39,742 bases of DNA from Candidatus Shapirobacteria bacterium (GTDB lineage: Bacteria > Patescibacteriota > Microgenomatia > UBA12405), in NCBI GenBank assembly GCA_016188545.1, contig JACPHO010000005.1:1-39742 (forward strand), in the 5' to 3' direction. Below the pieces are notes generated by a model. That model had not been told where the DNA came from. It did not search any database and worked only from the letters and a program-made list of their open reading frames with translations. Positions 14,609-22,493 of the stretch are shown one piece after another; within the stretch, counting starts at the first letter, position 1, and every line of letters begins with the position of its first letter. The position numbers and the translations under genes were made by a program.

Positions 14609-15769
14609 TTATTTTTCCAAAACTTTTTCTGCTAGCCTGGCGCCTTCGACAGTTGCCTGTAATTTCTTAAATGCTGTGTCCCAAGTTCGAGTCCGAAGTC
14701 CGCAATCTGGCGTTGGATTAATGAGCATTGGGCTACCAAGAATTTTTGTGGCATACAAAATTCTGTCTCTGACAAGCTGCGGCGACTCAAGAAAATCTGT
14801 ATGAATATCGGTAACACCCAAACCAATACGTGATGGGATCTTATATTTCTTAAACAATTTCAAAATTTCATATCCTGGCCGATCCCCTTCTTTTGTACCA
14901 GAACTTTTTAGGTCTCTGTTGGAAAGTTCAAGGGCATATTGACTACAATTTTGCATTTTTTGAATGTGCGGAAACAACAGCCTGTAATCCGAAAAGCAAA
15001 TATGCACACTAAACTCACCCTTTAAGCCCTTGACTGATTCGTTAAACGATTCAACAAAAAGGGGAACTTCCGATGGAATGGTCGTTGCTGCTGGCTCATC
15101 TATCTGTATCCAATTTGCTCCTTTCTCAAGAAGCATTTTAATATTTGGGCGAATAAGGTAGCGTGCAATATCTAGTACAAACGCATGGCGTGCATTTTCC
15201 TTGCCTTTTTGTGCGCTTCGACTTCCCAGATCGAAGGCCTTTTTGCTGTAATGCTCATCAAACGACCAAGCAGCAATAGTATATGCACCAGTAATTGGGA
15301 TTTTTATTGGCTTGGTGGTCATTTTTTGTAAATATGCCAGTTCTTCATTGTGCCATGGTTTTTTAATTTTTGGCCGGCTAACACATGCTGCTTTTTGATA
15401 GTATTTATTATCAAAGGAGCGAACTAGTCCACGAAACACAAATCCAGATGAACGATTTACTGCGTATTGGTACATTTCAGATCGCTGCTGTTCACCATCA
15501 TAGACCACATCAATCCCGGCCTTCTCAAGCATTGCCACTGCATACTTTGAGGCCCAATGTTTAATAGCATTTCGGTCTTTTGTTGACAAACTTCTCTTTC
15601 GCAAAAGCAGCAGTAGCCCTGCGTAATCAATGCCAATTTTTTCTCCCCACAAAATCGCATCATCAATATCCTGGCCTTCGATTTTTTTCTTTAAAGCTGC
15701 CTTTACCCGCCATTCGGGCTTGGCTAGGCTTCCTATCTCGTGTGTAATAAAATGGTGATTATTTTTCAT
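14609..15769 (-). CDS. metE: Cobalamin-independent methionine synthase, catalytic (MetE C-terminal-type) protein
   Basis: Transfers a methyl group from a folate to homocysteine. The 386-residue protein corresponds to the C-terminal catalytic half of classical MetE (about 750 residues). The zinc ligands are recognisable: His and Cys in SVHICF, Glu in YALELSNRD and Cys in NPTPDCGLRTRTWD. Other MetE signatures are WIQIDEPAAT and GVTDIHTDFLESPQLVRDRI. Archaea also carry such short 'core' MetE proteins, some using methyl-corrinoid donors; the donor here is not known. It overlaps the N-terminal-like protein by ATGA. Confidence 0.9.
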   Translation of the reverse strand: MKNNHHFITHEIGSLAKPEWRVKAALKKKIEGQDIDDAILWGEKIGIDYAGLLLLLRKRSLSTKDRNAIKHWASKYAVAMLEKAGIDVVYDGEQQRSEMYQYAVNRSSGFVFRGLVRSFDNKYYQKAACVSRPKIKKPWHNEELAYLQKMTTKPIKIPITGAYTIAAWSFDEHYSKKAFDLGSRSAQKGKENARHAFVLDIARYLIRPNIKMLLEKGANWIQIDEPAATTIPSEVPLFVESFNESVKGLKGEFSVHICFSDYRLLFPHIQKMQNCSQYALELSNRDLKSSGTKEGDRPGYEILKLFKKYKIPSRIGLGVTDIHTDFLESPQLVRDRILYATKILGSPMLINPTPDCGLRTRTWDTAFKKLQATVEGARLAEKVLEK

Positions 15770-16719
15770 TGTTTTTTCGAAAAACTCTTTTGCAGTTTTT
15801 CAAGTAATGCTACTTTTTTCTCTGCGACTTTTTCTGGCAAAAACTGTAAATCTGAATTGTTTGTGAGGTACAATGTTTCGGGCTTTATTGTTTTTATTAC
15901 TTTTTTAATAAATACTTTTAGTGTCTTCTCTTTTTCTAAAAGAGAATTTCTCCCCTCCACAATTCCTGCAATTAAAGCATATGGCAAACGTTTTGGAAGA
16001 CTTGAGAGATTTGTTTTGACGAAATCAACCCCAACTGCGTCAATTGGCACGTGTGTCCTGACCAGTTCTTTGATAATTGGTGCCGCATCGCCGAAATAAA
16101 AATGTATGGCAAGTTTCGTGTTGCGCTTTATTGATGCCAGTTTGGTGATTGCCTGGATAAATAATGCCTGTTCTTTTCTGTTTGTTTCAAAGTAAGGCAG
16201 GCTTGGCTCATTGAGCTGAATAAAAGAAACTCCCAATTTTTCTAAATAGATAATAAGATCTTTTAAGATGTTTGTTGTCTCCAAAAGTATTTCTTCAAAA
16301 TCTTTTTCACTTTTGGCAAGTTTTGCAAAAAGGTATGGTGATGGCAGGGTTACTTTCCATTTACCATTTTTGGCAACTTTTGGAAAGTATTGTTTTATTT
16401 TCTCTTCGCTAAGTCGCAACTTTCCCGTAATAATTGGCTGGCGAAAAAAGGCATTATTATCAAACCAGCGGGTTAGTGTCCCTTCAGTTACATTCTCTGA
16501 ATTTTGCACAATTGGCCGAAAAATATCCTGCCAGGAAAGCTTTCCATCCTCTACATATGAAAAAGATTGTTGTTTTTTTAAAAGATTATTAAGATCTTTT
16601 TTCCTTGCTCTTTCCAAATCTTCTAATGTTTTTCGCTTTCGATCCACATCGCGACTTACTTGCGCTAAATTGTCAGAACGTGGATAAATACCATGAATAA
16701 AACTTGTTACTTTAGTCAT
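15766..16719 (-). CDS. MetE N-terminal-like (core MetE paralog) protein
   Basis: A 317-residue protein starting MTKVTSFIHGIYPRSDNLAQ. GIYPRS, the RTRWF-like block LTRWFDNNAFFRQPIITG, KVTLPSPYLFAKLA and FIQLNEPSLPYFE resemble the N-terminal barrel of MetE and archaeal two-gene methionine synthases. It lacks the Cys zinc ligands at the end (LYLTNNSDLQFLPEKVAEKK in place of the PDCGL region), so it is probably the folate-handling partner of the next gene. ATG 16719 overlaps metF by 8 nt; the track start runs further into metF. Functional assignment is inferred from similarity and coupling. Confidence 0.75.
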   Translation of the reverse strand: MTKVTSFIHGIYPRSDNLAQVSRDVDRKRKTLEDLERARKKDLNNLLKKQQSFSYVEDGKLSWQDIFRPIVQNSENVTEGTLTRWFDNNAFFRQPIITGKLRLSEEKIKQYFPKVAKNGKWKVTLPSPYLFAKLAKSEKDFEEILLETTNILKDLIIYLEKLGVSFIQLNEPSLPYFETNRKEQALFIQAITKLASIKRNTKLAIHFYFGDAAPIIKELVRTHVPIDAVGVDFVKTNLSSLPKRLPYALIAGIVEGRNSLLEKEKTLKVFIKKVIKTIKPETLYLTNNSDLQFLPEKVAEKKVALLEKLQKSFSKKQ

Positions 16720-17650
16720 AAGCTCTATATATATCAGATAATTTCTTAAGCAGCAAGAAGGACAATTCAAAATTATGCCGAGATATGTGTTCAACGTTTA
16801 ATCCCAATGGGACGTTTATCTTTTCTCTTTTGGCAAATTGCAAAATGTCAGTGAGTACTTTTTGACAAATATCAAGTGATCGAAACCCCGTCCCCAACCA
16901 CCCTGCAGTTAATTTTGCAACGGTTTTTTTAGGAATCTCTACACCCAGCCACTGCAAAAGCGCAACATCACTTGGTATTACAGCAGGAGCAAAACTTAAG
17001 AAAATCATTTTGGGAGTTGTGTTATTTTTTTGTGTTAGTTGCCAATATTCTTTTAAAAACTTTTTAAACGCCTTTGCTTCATATAATACTTGGGTGGTAA
17101 AAAAATCAATACCTGCCTCTGCTTTTTTTGCGACACGCTTTGCTTCATTTTTCCGTGTTGGAATAGAAATGCCCCCTAAAAAAATCTGCGGAAACTTATC
17201 TCGTAAACCATTTGAAACCGTTTTTGCGGCATCCGTAACGGTTAGTCCTGGATAGGAAATACTGCTTGATTCTCCTCCTACAAAAACAAAATTGTGAATG
17301 TTGTATGCATGGTAAGTATCCAAAAGCCAAATCTTTTGTTTTTCCCAAGAAAGGTACACAATCGGCCGATTAACAATTACATCTAAATTGGAATATTTTT
17401 GCAAATGTTTACAAACGACCCGCGGCTCAAATTTAATAATGCTTGGAGCAGTACGCTTACCACTCCTTGTCTCTTCCCGAACCTCGGGAATATTAACTGC
17501 ATCAATATGATAGTTAGGTAAAACTTTAGCAAAAAGAGAAATTGATGTTTGAATATCTTTTTGAGAAAGCGTTGTTGGAGGAGGAAGAAACTCATAGAGA
17601 ATCACTTTTTCTCCATTTTTTACTTTTTTTGAAAATGAACGTTTTTTCAT
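16712..17650 (-). CDS. metF: Methylenetetrahydrofolate reductase family protein
   Basis: Reduces 5,10-methylene-THF to 5-methyl-THF, the methyl donor for MetE. A 312-residue TIM-barrel flavoprotein; EFLPPPTT near the N-terminus, FVFVGGESSSISYPGLTVTDAAK, GGISIPTRKNEAKRVAKKAEAGIDFFTTQVLYE and the C-terminal GLNVEHISRHNFE fit MetF. ATG 17650 has AGAGAGG 8 nt upstream; the longer track ORF reads through the leader hairpins. It heads the metF-MetE-N-MetE-C operon under a SAM riboswitch, the expected regulation for methionine synthesis. The sequence is divergent from E. coli MetF, so the cofactor donor is not certain. Confidence 0.85.
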   Translation of the reverse strand: MKKRSFSKKVKNGEKVILYEFLPPPTTLSQKDIQTSISLFAKVLPNYHIDAVNIPEVREETRSGKRTAPSIIKFEPRVVCKHLQKYSNLDVIVNRPIVYLSWEKQKIWLLDTYHAYNIHNFVFVGGESSSISYPGLTVTDAAKTVSNGLRDKFPQIFLGGISIPTRKNEAKRVAKKAEAGIDFFTTQVLYEAKAFKKFLKEYWQLTQKNNTTPKMIFLSFAPAVIPSDVALLQWLGVEIPKKTVAKLTAGWLGTGFRSLDICQKVLTDILQFAKREKINVPLGLNVEHISRHNFELSFLLLKKLSDIYRAYD

Positions 17651-17651
17651 A

Positions 17652-17677
17652 TAAAAAACCTCTCTAATAAGAGAGGT
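17652..17677 (-). terminator. Riboswitch expression-platform hairpin (terminator and Shine-Dalgarno sequestor)
   Basis: ACCTCTC-TTATTA-GAGAGGT followed by TTTTTTA on the minus strand: a 7-bp stem plus U-run right before the metF ATG. The 3' arm GAGAGG is itself the Shine-Dalgarno of metF, so the same hairpin could end transcription or hide the ribosome site. Confidence 0.75.
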
Positions 17678-17686
17678 ATACTTTTT

Positions 17687-17702
17687 ACCCGCCTTGGCGG
17701 GT
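17687..17702 (-). repeat. GC-rich palindrome in the metF leader
   Basis: ACCCGCCTTGGCGGGT, a perfect 7-bp inverted repeat with a 2-nt loop, between the aptamer and the terminator hairpin. It resembles CCCGCC/GGCGGG cores of other palindromes in the window (18210, 22793, 33490) and may be an inserted repeat rather than part of the switch. Confidence 0.65.
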
Positions 17703-17803
17703 CTCATCCTTCCCTTATCAGGGCTGGGTGTAGCACCGCGTCTTTTTTGGAATCGGTTGCTGGGTGAGTCATCAGGCCAGTTCCCTCGTCACCACTCTTT
17801 ATG
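17702..17803 (-). promoter_or_regulatory. SAM-I family riboswitch upstream of metF
   Basis: The minus-strand RNA reads GAGTGGTGACGAGGGAACTG, GCCTGATGA, CTCACCCAGCAACCG, CGGTGCTAC, CCCAGCCCTGATAAGGG and GGATGAGA, following the SAM-I core order (GAGGGAcUGGCCcgAUGA, cCCxGCAACC, GGUGCUA). P2 (GGTGA/TCACC), P3 (AACCG/CGGT) and P4 (CCCT-GATA-AGGG) can be drawn. The closing P1 helix looks weak. SAM binding should switch off the metF-MetE operon. A SAM-I/IV variant is not excluded. Confidence 0.9.
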
Positions 17804-17820
17804 TTTAATTGTTATATTCT

Positions 17821-17849
17821 ATACTAATAAAATCTGTCCTGTTTGTCAA
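17821..17849 (-). promoter_or_regulatory. Promoter of the SAM-riboswitch operon, inside the cysS 3' end
   Basis: Minus strand TTGACA (complement of 17844-17849), 17 nt, TAGTAT (complement of 17821-17826). The -35 overlaps codons IDK near the cysS C-terminus. The predicted start near 17814 places the aptamer directly at the 5' end of the RNA. Confidence 0.65.
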
Positions 17850-19251
17850 TAATCATTTTAACAACTGTTTCTCCACCTTTTTTGTCTTCAATGTCGTAGC
17901 CTAATTTCTTAATTTTGTGGCGGATTTGATCTGCCAGATGGAAGCGTTTTTGTTTTCGTAACTGCTCTCGTTCTTTTACCAACTTCATAATACTATCTGG
18001 AATTTTTTCTGCTGGCGCTGTAAAACCTTTCTCATGCACCTCCCACAAATTAAGACCTAAAATATGGTCAAACCGCAAAAGACTTTCTGCTTTTGCCGAG
18101 GTTGGGTAATCTGACTTTACAAGTTCCCAAATAACTGCAAGCGCTTTTGGCATATTTAAATCGTCGTTAACTGCCTCGAAAAACTTCTCTTCAAACTCCG
18201 CGCAGCCCTGCCCGCCATTGCTACGCACAGGCGTTGGCAGGCGGGCTATTTTTGGCTTGTCCCATGTTGATACTTCTTCCCATAATCTAAAGAGTGCTTT
18301 TTGCGCTGCTTCCAAAGCTCCAAAGGTAAAATTCATCTCTTGCCGGTAGTGTGTTTGCAGATAAAGATAACGCAATGCCAAAGGGTTAAAACCTTTTTGT
18401 TCTACATCTTGTAACGTATAAAAATTCCCTAGTGATTTACTCATCTTTTGTCCATTTACCAACATATGTGCCCCATGAACAAAATAATTTACAAATTTTT
18501 TACCCGTCTTCCCCTCTGATTGCGCTATTTCATTTTCGTGATGTGGAAAAATTAAATCTACCCCTCCAACATGGATATCGAATGTATCGCTCAAAGTTTC
18601 CTGACTCATCACCGAACATTCAATATGCCATCCTGGCCTTCCCCAACCTAGCTCGCTCTTATAACTACCTATTTCGCCTTCGGGCACAGCTTTCCAAAGG
18701 GCAAAATCTTGCACATTCTCTTTAGTGTACTCATCAGACAAAACGCGCGTACCGCTCTTTAGCTCTCTTTTGTCAATCTGCGACAATTTCCCATAACGTG
18801 GAAACTTTGAAATATCAAAATAGACCGATCCATCTGCCTCTTGATAGGCAAGACCTTTTTCCATAAGTACTTTAATATAAATAACAATCTGGGTGATATA
18901 CTCTGTAACACGCGGCTGCTCCCCCATTTTCCAGGGAATATTGAGCCTGTTCACGTCTTTAAGAAAAACTTGAGTAAATTTTTTGGAGACTCCTTCGATG
19001 GTTTCGTTTGTTTCCAAGGCTTTCTTAACAATCTTATCATCGATATCGGTAATATTTTGAACAGATTTCACATCGTAACCATTAAACTTAAGAACTCTAA
19101 ATAAAATATCCGATAAAACAAACGTTCTCAAATTTCCAATATGCATATAGTCGTAGACTGTTGGACCACAACTATACATTCCTACTTTATGCGGATGAAT
19201 TGACTTAAAATCTTCAACTTGACGAGTGAGAGTGTTGTATAGCTTTAGCAT
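17824..19251 (-). CDS. cysS: Cysteinyl-tRNA synthetase
   Basis: Charges tRNA-Cys. 475 residues with the class I signatures YSCGPTVYDYMHIGNLR (HIGH-like) and KMSKSLGNF (KMSKS), plus GRPGWHIECSVMS and the zinc-site region FPHHENEIAQSE. The C-terminal DALR-type domain is present. Around residue 346 the protein carries RLPTPVRSNGGQGCA, encoded by a GC-rich palindrome absent from the family pattern (see repeat at 18210); the frame is kept. It is the last gene of the rpsU-dnaX-prs-recR operon, 1 nt after the hypothetical gene. Confidence 0.97.
   Translation of the reverse strand: MLKLYNTLTRQVEDFKSIHPHKVGMYSCGPTVYDYMHIGNLRTFVLSDILFRVLKFNGYDVKSVQNITDIDDKIVKKALETNETIEGVSKKFTQVFLKDVNRLNIPWKMGEQPRVTEYITQIVIYIKVLMEKGLAYQEADGSVYFDISKFPRYGKLSQIDKRELKSGTRVLSDEYTKENVQDFALWKAVPEGEIGSYKSELGWGRPGWHIECSVMSQETLSDTFDIHVGGVDLIFPHHENEIAQSEGKTGKKFVNYFVHGAHMLVNGQKMSKSLGNFYTLQDVEQKGFNPLALRYLYLQTHYRQEMNFTFGALEAAQKALFRLWEEVSTWDKPKIARLPTPVRSNGGQGCAEFEEKFFEAVNDDLNMPKALAVIWELVKSDYPTSAKAESLLRFDHILGLNLWEVHEKGFTAPAEKIPDSIMKLVKEREQLRKQKRFHLADQIRHKIKKLGYDIEDKKGGETVVKMIIDKQDRFY
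18210..18246. repeat. GC-rich palindromic insertion within cysS
   Basis: GCCCGCC (18210-18216) and GGCGGGC (18240-18246) flank a 23-nt GC-rich loop. It translates in frame as part of PTPVRSNGGQG in CysS between the catalytic core and the helical domain. Base composition is far above the flanking AT-rich gene. Confidence 0.7.
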
Positions 19252-19252
19252 A

Positions 19253-19711
19253 CTACCCCGCGCCTAAGGGTGCTTCGGTTTTTCTCTCTGCTTGTGCTAC
19301 GGCAATTGGTTTTTTCTTTTCTTCATCTTCTTTTTTCTTTTGCAAATCTTCCATTCCTAATCGTTCAACCCGCTCTGCCGCCCGCTCCTGCCCTTCCTGC
19401 GCTTCTTGTGGACGTTTTTGGGGAGAAATTAATTTTTGATAATATTCACCATGCAGCTTTTGGCGAAGAGTTTCTTCTTTTTGCTTATCTTCCATTTCTT
19501 TTTTGGCAACTTGCTCGTTGGTTAATGGTTTGACATTTCCCCCATACAAGTCTTGCACAAAATCTTTTTTATCTTCTCCTTCTTTTGGCGCTTTTGGCTG
19601 TTTATTTTTGGGCTGTCTGCCCGTAATTTGTGAGGCAGCTGTTTTGACCCCCCTTTTTGCCTCCTCCTGTAAAACTTCCAATGTATCGCCAATAATACCA
19701 AGCTTGTTCAT
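19253..19711 (-). CDS. Hypothetical charged, coiled-coil-prone protein
   Basis: A 152-residue protein: short N-terminal amphipathic segment (MNKLGIIGDTLEVLQEEAKR), a Lys/Pro/Gln-rich linker (ITGRQPKNKQPKAPKE), then a long Glu/Lys/Gln helix region (EQVAKKEMEDKQKEETLRQK; ERVERLGMEDLQKKKEDEEK) likely to form a coiled coil. No membrane segment or catalytic motif. It lies between the MIP18-like gene and cysS with 1-nt spacing, so it is co-transcribed with housekeeping genes. I do not recognise the family; similar low-complexity charged proteins recur in Microgenomates gene neighbourhoods of this kind. Confidence 0.7.
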   Translation of the reverse strand: MNKLGIIGDTLEVLQEEAKRGVKTAASQITGRQPKNKQPKAPKEGEDKKDFVQDLYGGNVKPLTNEQVAKKEMEDKQKEETLRQKLHGEYYQKLISPQKRPQEAQEGQERAAERVERLGMEDLQKKKEDEEKKKPIAVAQAERKTEAPLGAG

Positions 19712-19712
19712 A

Positions 19713-20021
19713 TCATTTTACTATTCCTAAGTTCTCTTTCGCCTCCTCGCTTATTTTATCTGGGTTCCAAGGTGGCTCCCAAACCAAATTTATTTTTACA
19801 TCCTTGACACCTTCAATTTTTTTAACCGCCTCCGGCACCCATTCTTCAAAGACAATAGAGAGTGGACATCCGGGACTGGTTAATGTCATAACAACTTCTA
19901 CCGAACCTTTTTTCTCGTCTATTATTGTATCGTAGACAAGCCCTAAATCCACAATATTAATATTTAACTCCGGATCAATAACCTCCTTTAAATATTCCAA
20001 AACGAGTTCTTTGGTAATCAT
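19713..20021 (-). CDS. MIP18/DUF59 family Fe-S assembly protein (SufT-like)
   Basis: A 102-residue protein of the MIP18 family, associated with iron-sulphur cluster maturation. Motifs: VIDPELNINIVDLGLVYD (the DPE motif) near residue 15, VVMTLTSPGCPLS with the conserved Cys near residue 53, and VWEPPWNPDKISEEAKENLG at the C-terminus, all typical. One gene ends 1 nt before it on the downstream side, and recR ends 21 nt upstream. Recipient Fe-S proteins are not visible in the window. Confident family call. Confidence 0.9.
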   Translation of the reverse strand: MITKELVLEYLKEVIDPELNINIVDLGLVYDTIIDEKKGSVEVVMTLTSPGCPLSIVFEEWVPEAVKKIEGVKDVKINLVWEPPWNPDKISEEAKENLGIVK

Positions 20022-20042
20022 GCAAAAGAGTATAGCACAGAA

Positions 20043-20651
20043 TTAATATTCACTCCTACCCTCCATGGCTCGCTGGAGCGTTACATCGTCGGCGTATTCG
20101 ATGTCTGCGCCAACCGGCAATCCTCTCCCTATACGCGTAACTTTTAACTTTGAACCTTGAACTTTGAACTGTTTTGCAATATACATGGCCGTTGCCTCTC
20201 CTTCCATTGTCGGGTTAGTTGATAAAATAATTTCCTTCACTCTTTCCCCTTCACGCTTAACCCTTTCCAAAAGTTGTTTGATATAAATCTCGTCTGGTCC
20301 AATATTATTAAGCGGATCGATCTTTCCATGCAGCACATGATAAACGCCCTTGTATTTCCCATTTTTTTCCAGAGCAAAAATGTCGAGCGGCTGTTCGACA
20401 ACACAAATAACAGAACCATCTCTGTGTAAATCACTGCAAATATCACACGGATCGGTCTCTGCGATGGTAAAACAAACTGAACACAATACAGTATCTTTTT
20501 TAAGATTTTGCAATGAGGAAGCAAACCGATCAAGTTCACCTTGAGGAACGTGCAGCAGATAAAACGTAAGTCGCTGCGCTGTTTTTGGCCCAATGCCAGG
20601 CAGCCTTTCAAATGACTCAATAAGTTGTTGAATGGCTTTAGGAATTTTCAT
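20043..20651 (-). CDS. recR: Recombination protein RecR
   Basis: RecFOR-pathway protein that loads RecA at DNA gaps. The 202-residue protein has the helix-hairpin-helix ESFERLPGIGPKTAQRLTFYLL, a four-Cys zinc site (CSVCFTIAETDPCDIC) and a Toprim domain (CVVEQPLDIFALE; STNPTMEGEATAMYIAK). Near the C-terminus QFKVQGSKLKVTRI is encoded by a 28-nt heptamer repeat and is about two residues longer than usual. ATG 20651 overlaps prs by 14 nt; the track start is inside prs. Located downstream of dnaX-ybaB as in many bacteria, though two prs genes are interposed. Confidence 0.96.
   Translation of the reverse strand: MKIPKAIQQLIESFERLPGIGPKTAQRLTFYLLHVPQGELDRFASSLQNLKKDTVLCSVCFTIAETDPCDICSDLHRDGSVICVVEQPLDIFALEKNGKYKGVYHVLHGKIDPLNNIGPDEIYIKQLLERVKREGERVKEIILSTNPTMEGEATAMYIAKQFKVQGSKLKVTRIGRGLPVGADIEYADDVTLQRAMEGRSEY
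20141..20168. repeat. Four-unit heptamer repeat inside recR
   Basis: Plus strand units CTTTTAA, CTTTGAA, CCTTGAA, CTTTGAA: 28 nt of period 7. It encodes FKVQGSKLK in RecR. Same architecture as tracts at 25721, 32162 and 39584. Confidence 0.8.
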
Positions 20652-21543
20652 AAAGTTTTTCTGCAATAACAGGAGCAACCGATAAAATCTCAAGCTTTGG
20701 AAATTGTTTTTCTTTTGGTACAAAAACCGTATCAGTTACATATATTTTTTGAGCCATACTTTTTTCAAGAATTTTTGGCGCATCATCAGAAAACACCGGA
20801 TGTGTGGCAAAAACAAAGATTTCTTCTATTCCTTTTTTTTCTAAGAGATCACAGGCAACGGCAATTGTTTTGCCGCTTGAAATCATATCATCAACAATAA
20901 CTGCCTGTTTTGCGCCTCGCAATTCTCCATGTATGACATTGGCATCAATGCTTCCTGTGGCTAAATCACGGTTTTTTTCTATTGCCACATACGGCATACC
21001 ACCAAGAAGCTCTGAAAGTATTTTTATTCGTCTTTGTCCTCCCATATCTGGTGAAACTAAAACAGCATGAGAATTTCCAAGTGTTTTTATCTTCTCTGCA
21101 AAAAGCGGCAATGCTGATAAATGCAAAACTTTTATATGGAACAATTCTTGGGTTTTTATAGAATGGAAATCAAAAGCTATAAAAGCAGAAACACCTGTTG
21201 TTTCAAGTGTTTTTATAACAACATCAAGCGATACTGCTTCGCCACTTCGAAACACATGATCTTGCCTTTGATACCCAACATAGGACATGACAACCGTAAT
21301 TTTCGCAGCCCCGCTTCGCTTTATTGCATCAACCAGAAAAAAAAGCTCCATGTAATTTGTGTCAACCGGTGGAGAAGTTGGTTGCACAACAATACACGGC
21401 TTATCAACAACAGTATCTAAAATACGTACCCTTTTCTCACCGTCTGGGAAAATGTGTATTTCGGTTTCCGAAAGCGTGAGATCAAGACTTTTTGCAACTT
21501 TTTCCGCAAGCGGTTTATTGGCACTTCCACTAAAAATTTTCAT
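20638..21543 (-). CDS. prs: Ribose-phosphate pyrophosphokinase, divergent (archaeal-like) copy
   Basis: Makes PRPP from ribose-5-phosphate and ATP. 301 residues; N-terminal KIFSGSANKPLAEKVAKSL, the ATP loop GYQRQDHVFRSGEAVSLDVV, FDFHSIKTQELF (catalytic His region) and the PRPP loop VIVDDMISSGKTIA. RQDxxFxxGExxSL resembles archaeal Prs more than the bacterial KPRxPI form of its neighbour. The start ATG shares its A with the stop of the second prs (TGATG); the track's GTG at 21546 is a less likely alternative. Two tandem Prs may differ in regulation or form a hetero-oligomer. Confidence 0.9.
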   Translation of the reverse strand: MKIFSGSANKPLAEKVAKSLDLTLSETEIHIFPDGEKRVRILDTVVDKPCIVVQPTSPPVDTNYMELFFLVDAIKRSGAAKITVVMSYVGYQRQDHVFRSGEAVSLDVVIKTLETTGVSAFIAFDFHSIKTQELFHIKVLHLSALPLFAEKIKTLGNSHAVLVSPDMGGQRRIKILSELLGGMPYVAIEKNRDLATGSIDANVIHGELRGAKQAVIVDDMISSGKTIAVACDLLEKKGIEEIFVFATHPVFSDDAPKILEKSMAQKIYVTDTVFVPKEKQFPKLEILSVAPVIAEKLYENS

Positions 21544-22493
21544 CACAAAATGAGGTCGTGGCTTATTGATTCTCCTGTTTCTGTATGTCGGATAGCCTCT
21601 GCCAATAATGGAGCAACCGGCACAATGATCACTTTTTTGTTTTTTACCACTTCCTCACGCAGCATAATTGTATCGCTAACAATAACCTCCTCAATTACCG
21701 ACTTGGTGATGTTTTCAAGCGAAGATCCAGAAAATAATCCATGAGTCACTGCTGCAGAAATACTTTTTGCGCCATTCTTTTTAAGATACTCTGCTGCATT
21801 GATAAGTGTACCGCCAGTGTCTATCATATCATCAACCAATAGCACATCCTTATCTTTCACCTCTCCCATCATGCCCAGTGCTTCTGAAACATTGCTCATA
21901 TCAATATCTCTCTCTTTGTACACCAGAGCAAGTCCTTTTGCTCCAAGCAATCTGGCATATCCTGTTGCTCGTTTCATTCCACCTTTGTCGGGGGACGCAA
22001 CAATAAGATTTGATAAGTTTCTCTTTTTAAGGACTGGAACTAAAGAGTAACTGCCATATACATTGTCCCAGGGAATACTCACAAAACCTTCCTGCTGTTC
22101 GGAATGAATATCAACGGTTAAAATTCTGCTAGCGCCGGCATGCTCAATAGTACTAGCTACCAAAGATGCGCTAATAGGTACTCTTGAAACCTCTTTCCTA
22201 TCTTGTCTGCTGTAACCAAAATACGGAATAACCGCAATAACCTCGCTGGCAGAGCCACGCTTTGCCGCATCAATCATTAGCATTAGTTCCATGATATGAT
22301 CGTTAACAGGATATGACGTTGGTTGAATTATGTACACATGGCGACGTCTCATGTTGTGGGGAATTTTAACGCGGATTTCTCCGTCCGAAAAAACAGTAAT
22401 AGGGTCGTAAACTTCTGTTTTAAGTATCTTCCCAATTTCTTTGGCTAATGGTTTATTAGCAGTACCTGTCAGTATCACAAAATTCTCACTCAT
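21543..22493 (-). CDS. prs: Ribose-phosphate pyrophosphokinase, bacterial class I copy
   Basis: 316 residues, normal bacterial Prs length. LTGTANKPLAKEIGKIL, FSDGEIRVKIPHNMR, GYSRQDRKEVSRVPISASLVA (ATP binding), TVDIHSEQQEGFV (catalytic His) and LLVDDMIDTGGTLINAAEYL (PRPP loop) are all canonical. It starts in an ATGA overlap with ybaB and runs directly into the divergent paralog. PRPP is needed for nucleotide and some amino acid pathways; the adjacent ribulose-5-phosphate source (gnd, zwf) lies elsewhere in the window. Confidence 0.95.
   Translation of the reverse strand: MSENFVILTGTANKPLAKEIGKILKTEVYDPITVFSDGEIRVKIPHNMRRRHVYIIQPTSYPVNDHIMELMLMIDAAKRGSASEVIAVIPYFGYSRQDRKEVSRVPISASLVASTIEHAGASRILTVDIHSEQQEGFVSIPWDNVYGSYSLVPVLKKRNLSNLIVASPDKGGMKRATGYARLLGAKGLALVYKERDIDMSNVSEALGMMGEVKDKDVLLVDDMIDTGGTLINAAEYLKKNGAKSISAAVTHGLFSGSSLENITKSVIEEVIVSDTIMLREEVVKNKKVIIVPVAPLLAEAIRHTETGESISHDLIL

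Noticed and set aside
17652-17707. Upstream extension of metF (MRPAKAGKKYTSLI...)
   Set aside because: These codons read through the palindrome and terminator hairpin of the riboswitch; a Shine-Dalgarno and ATG at 17650 fit better.
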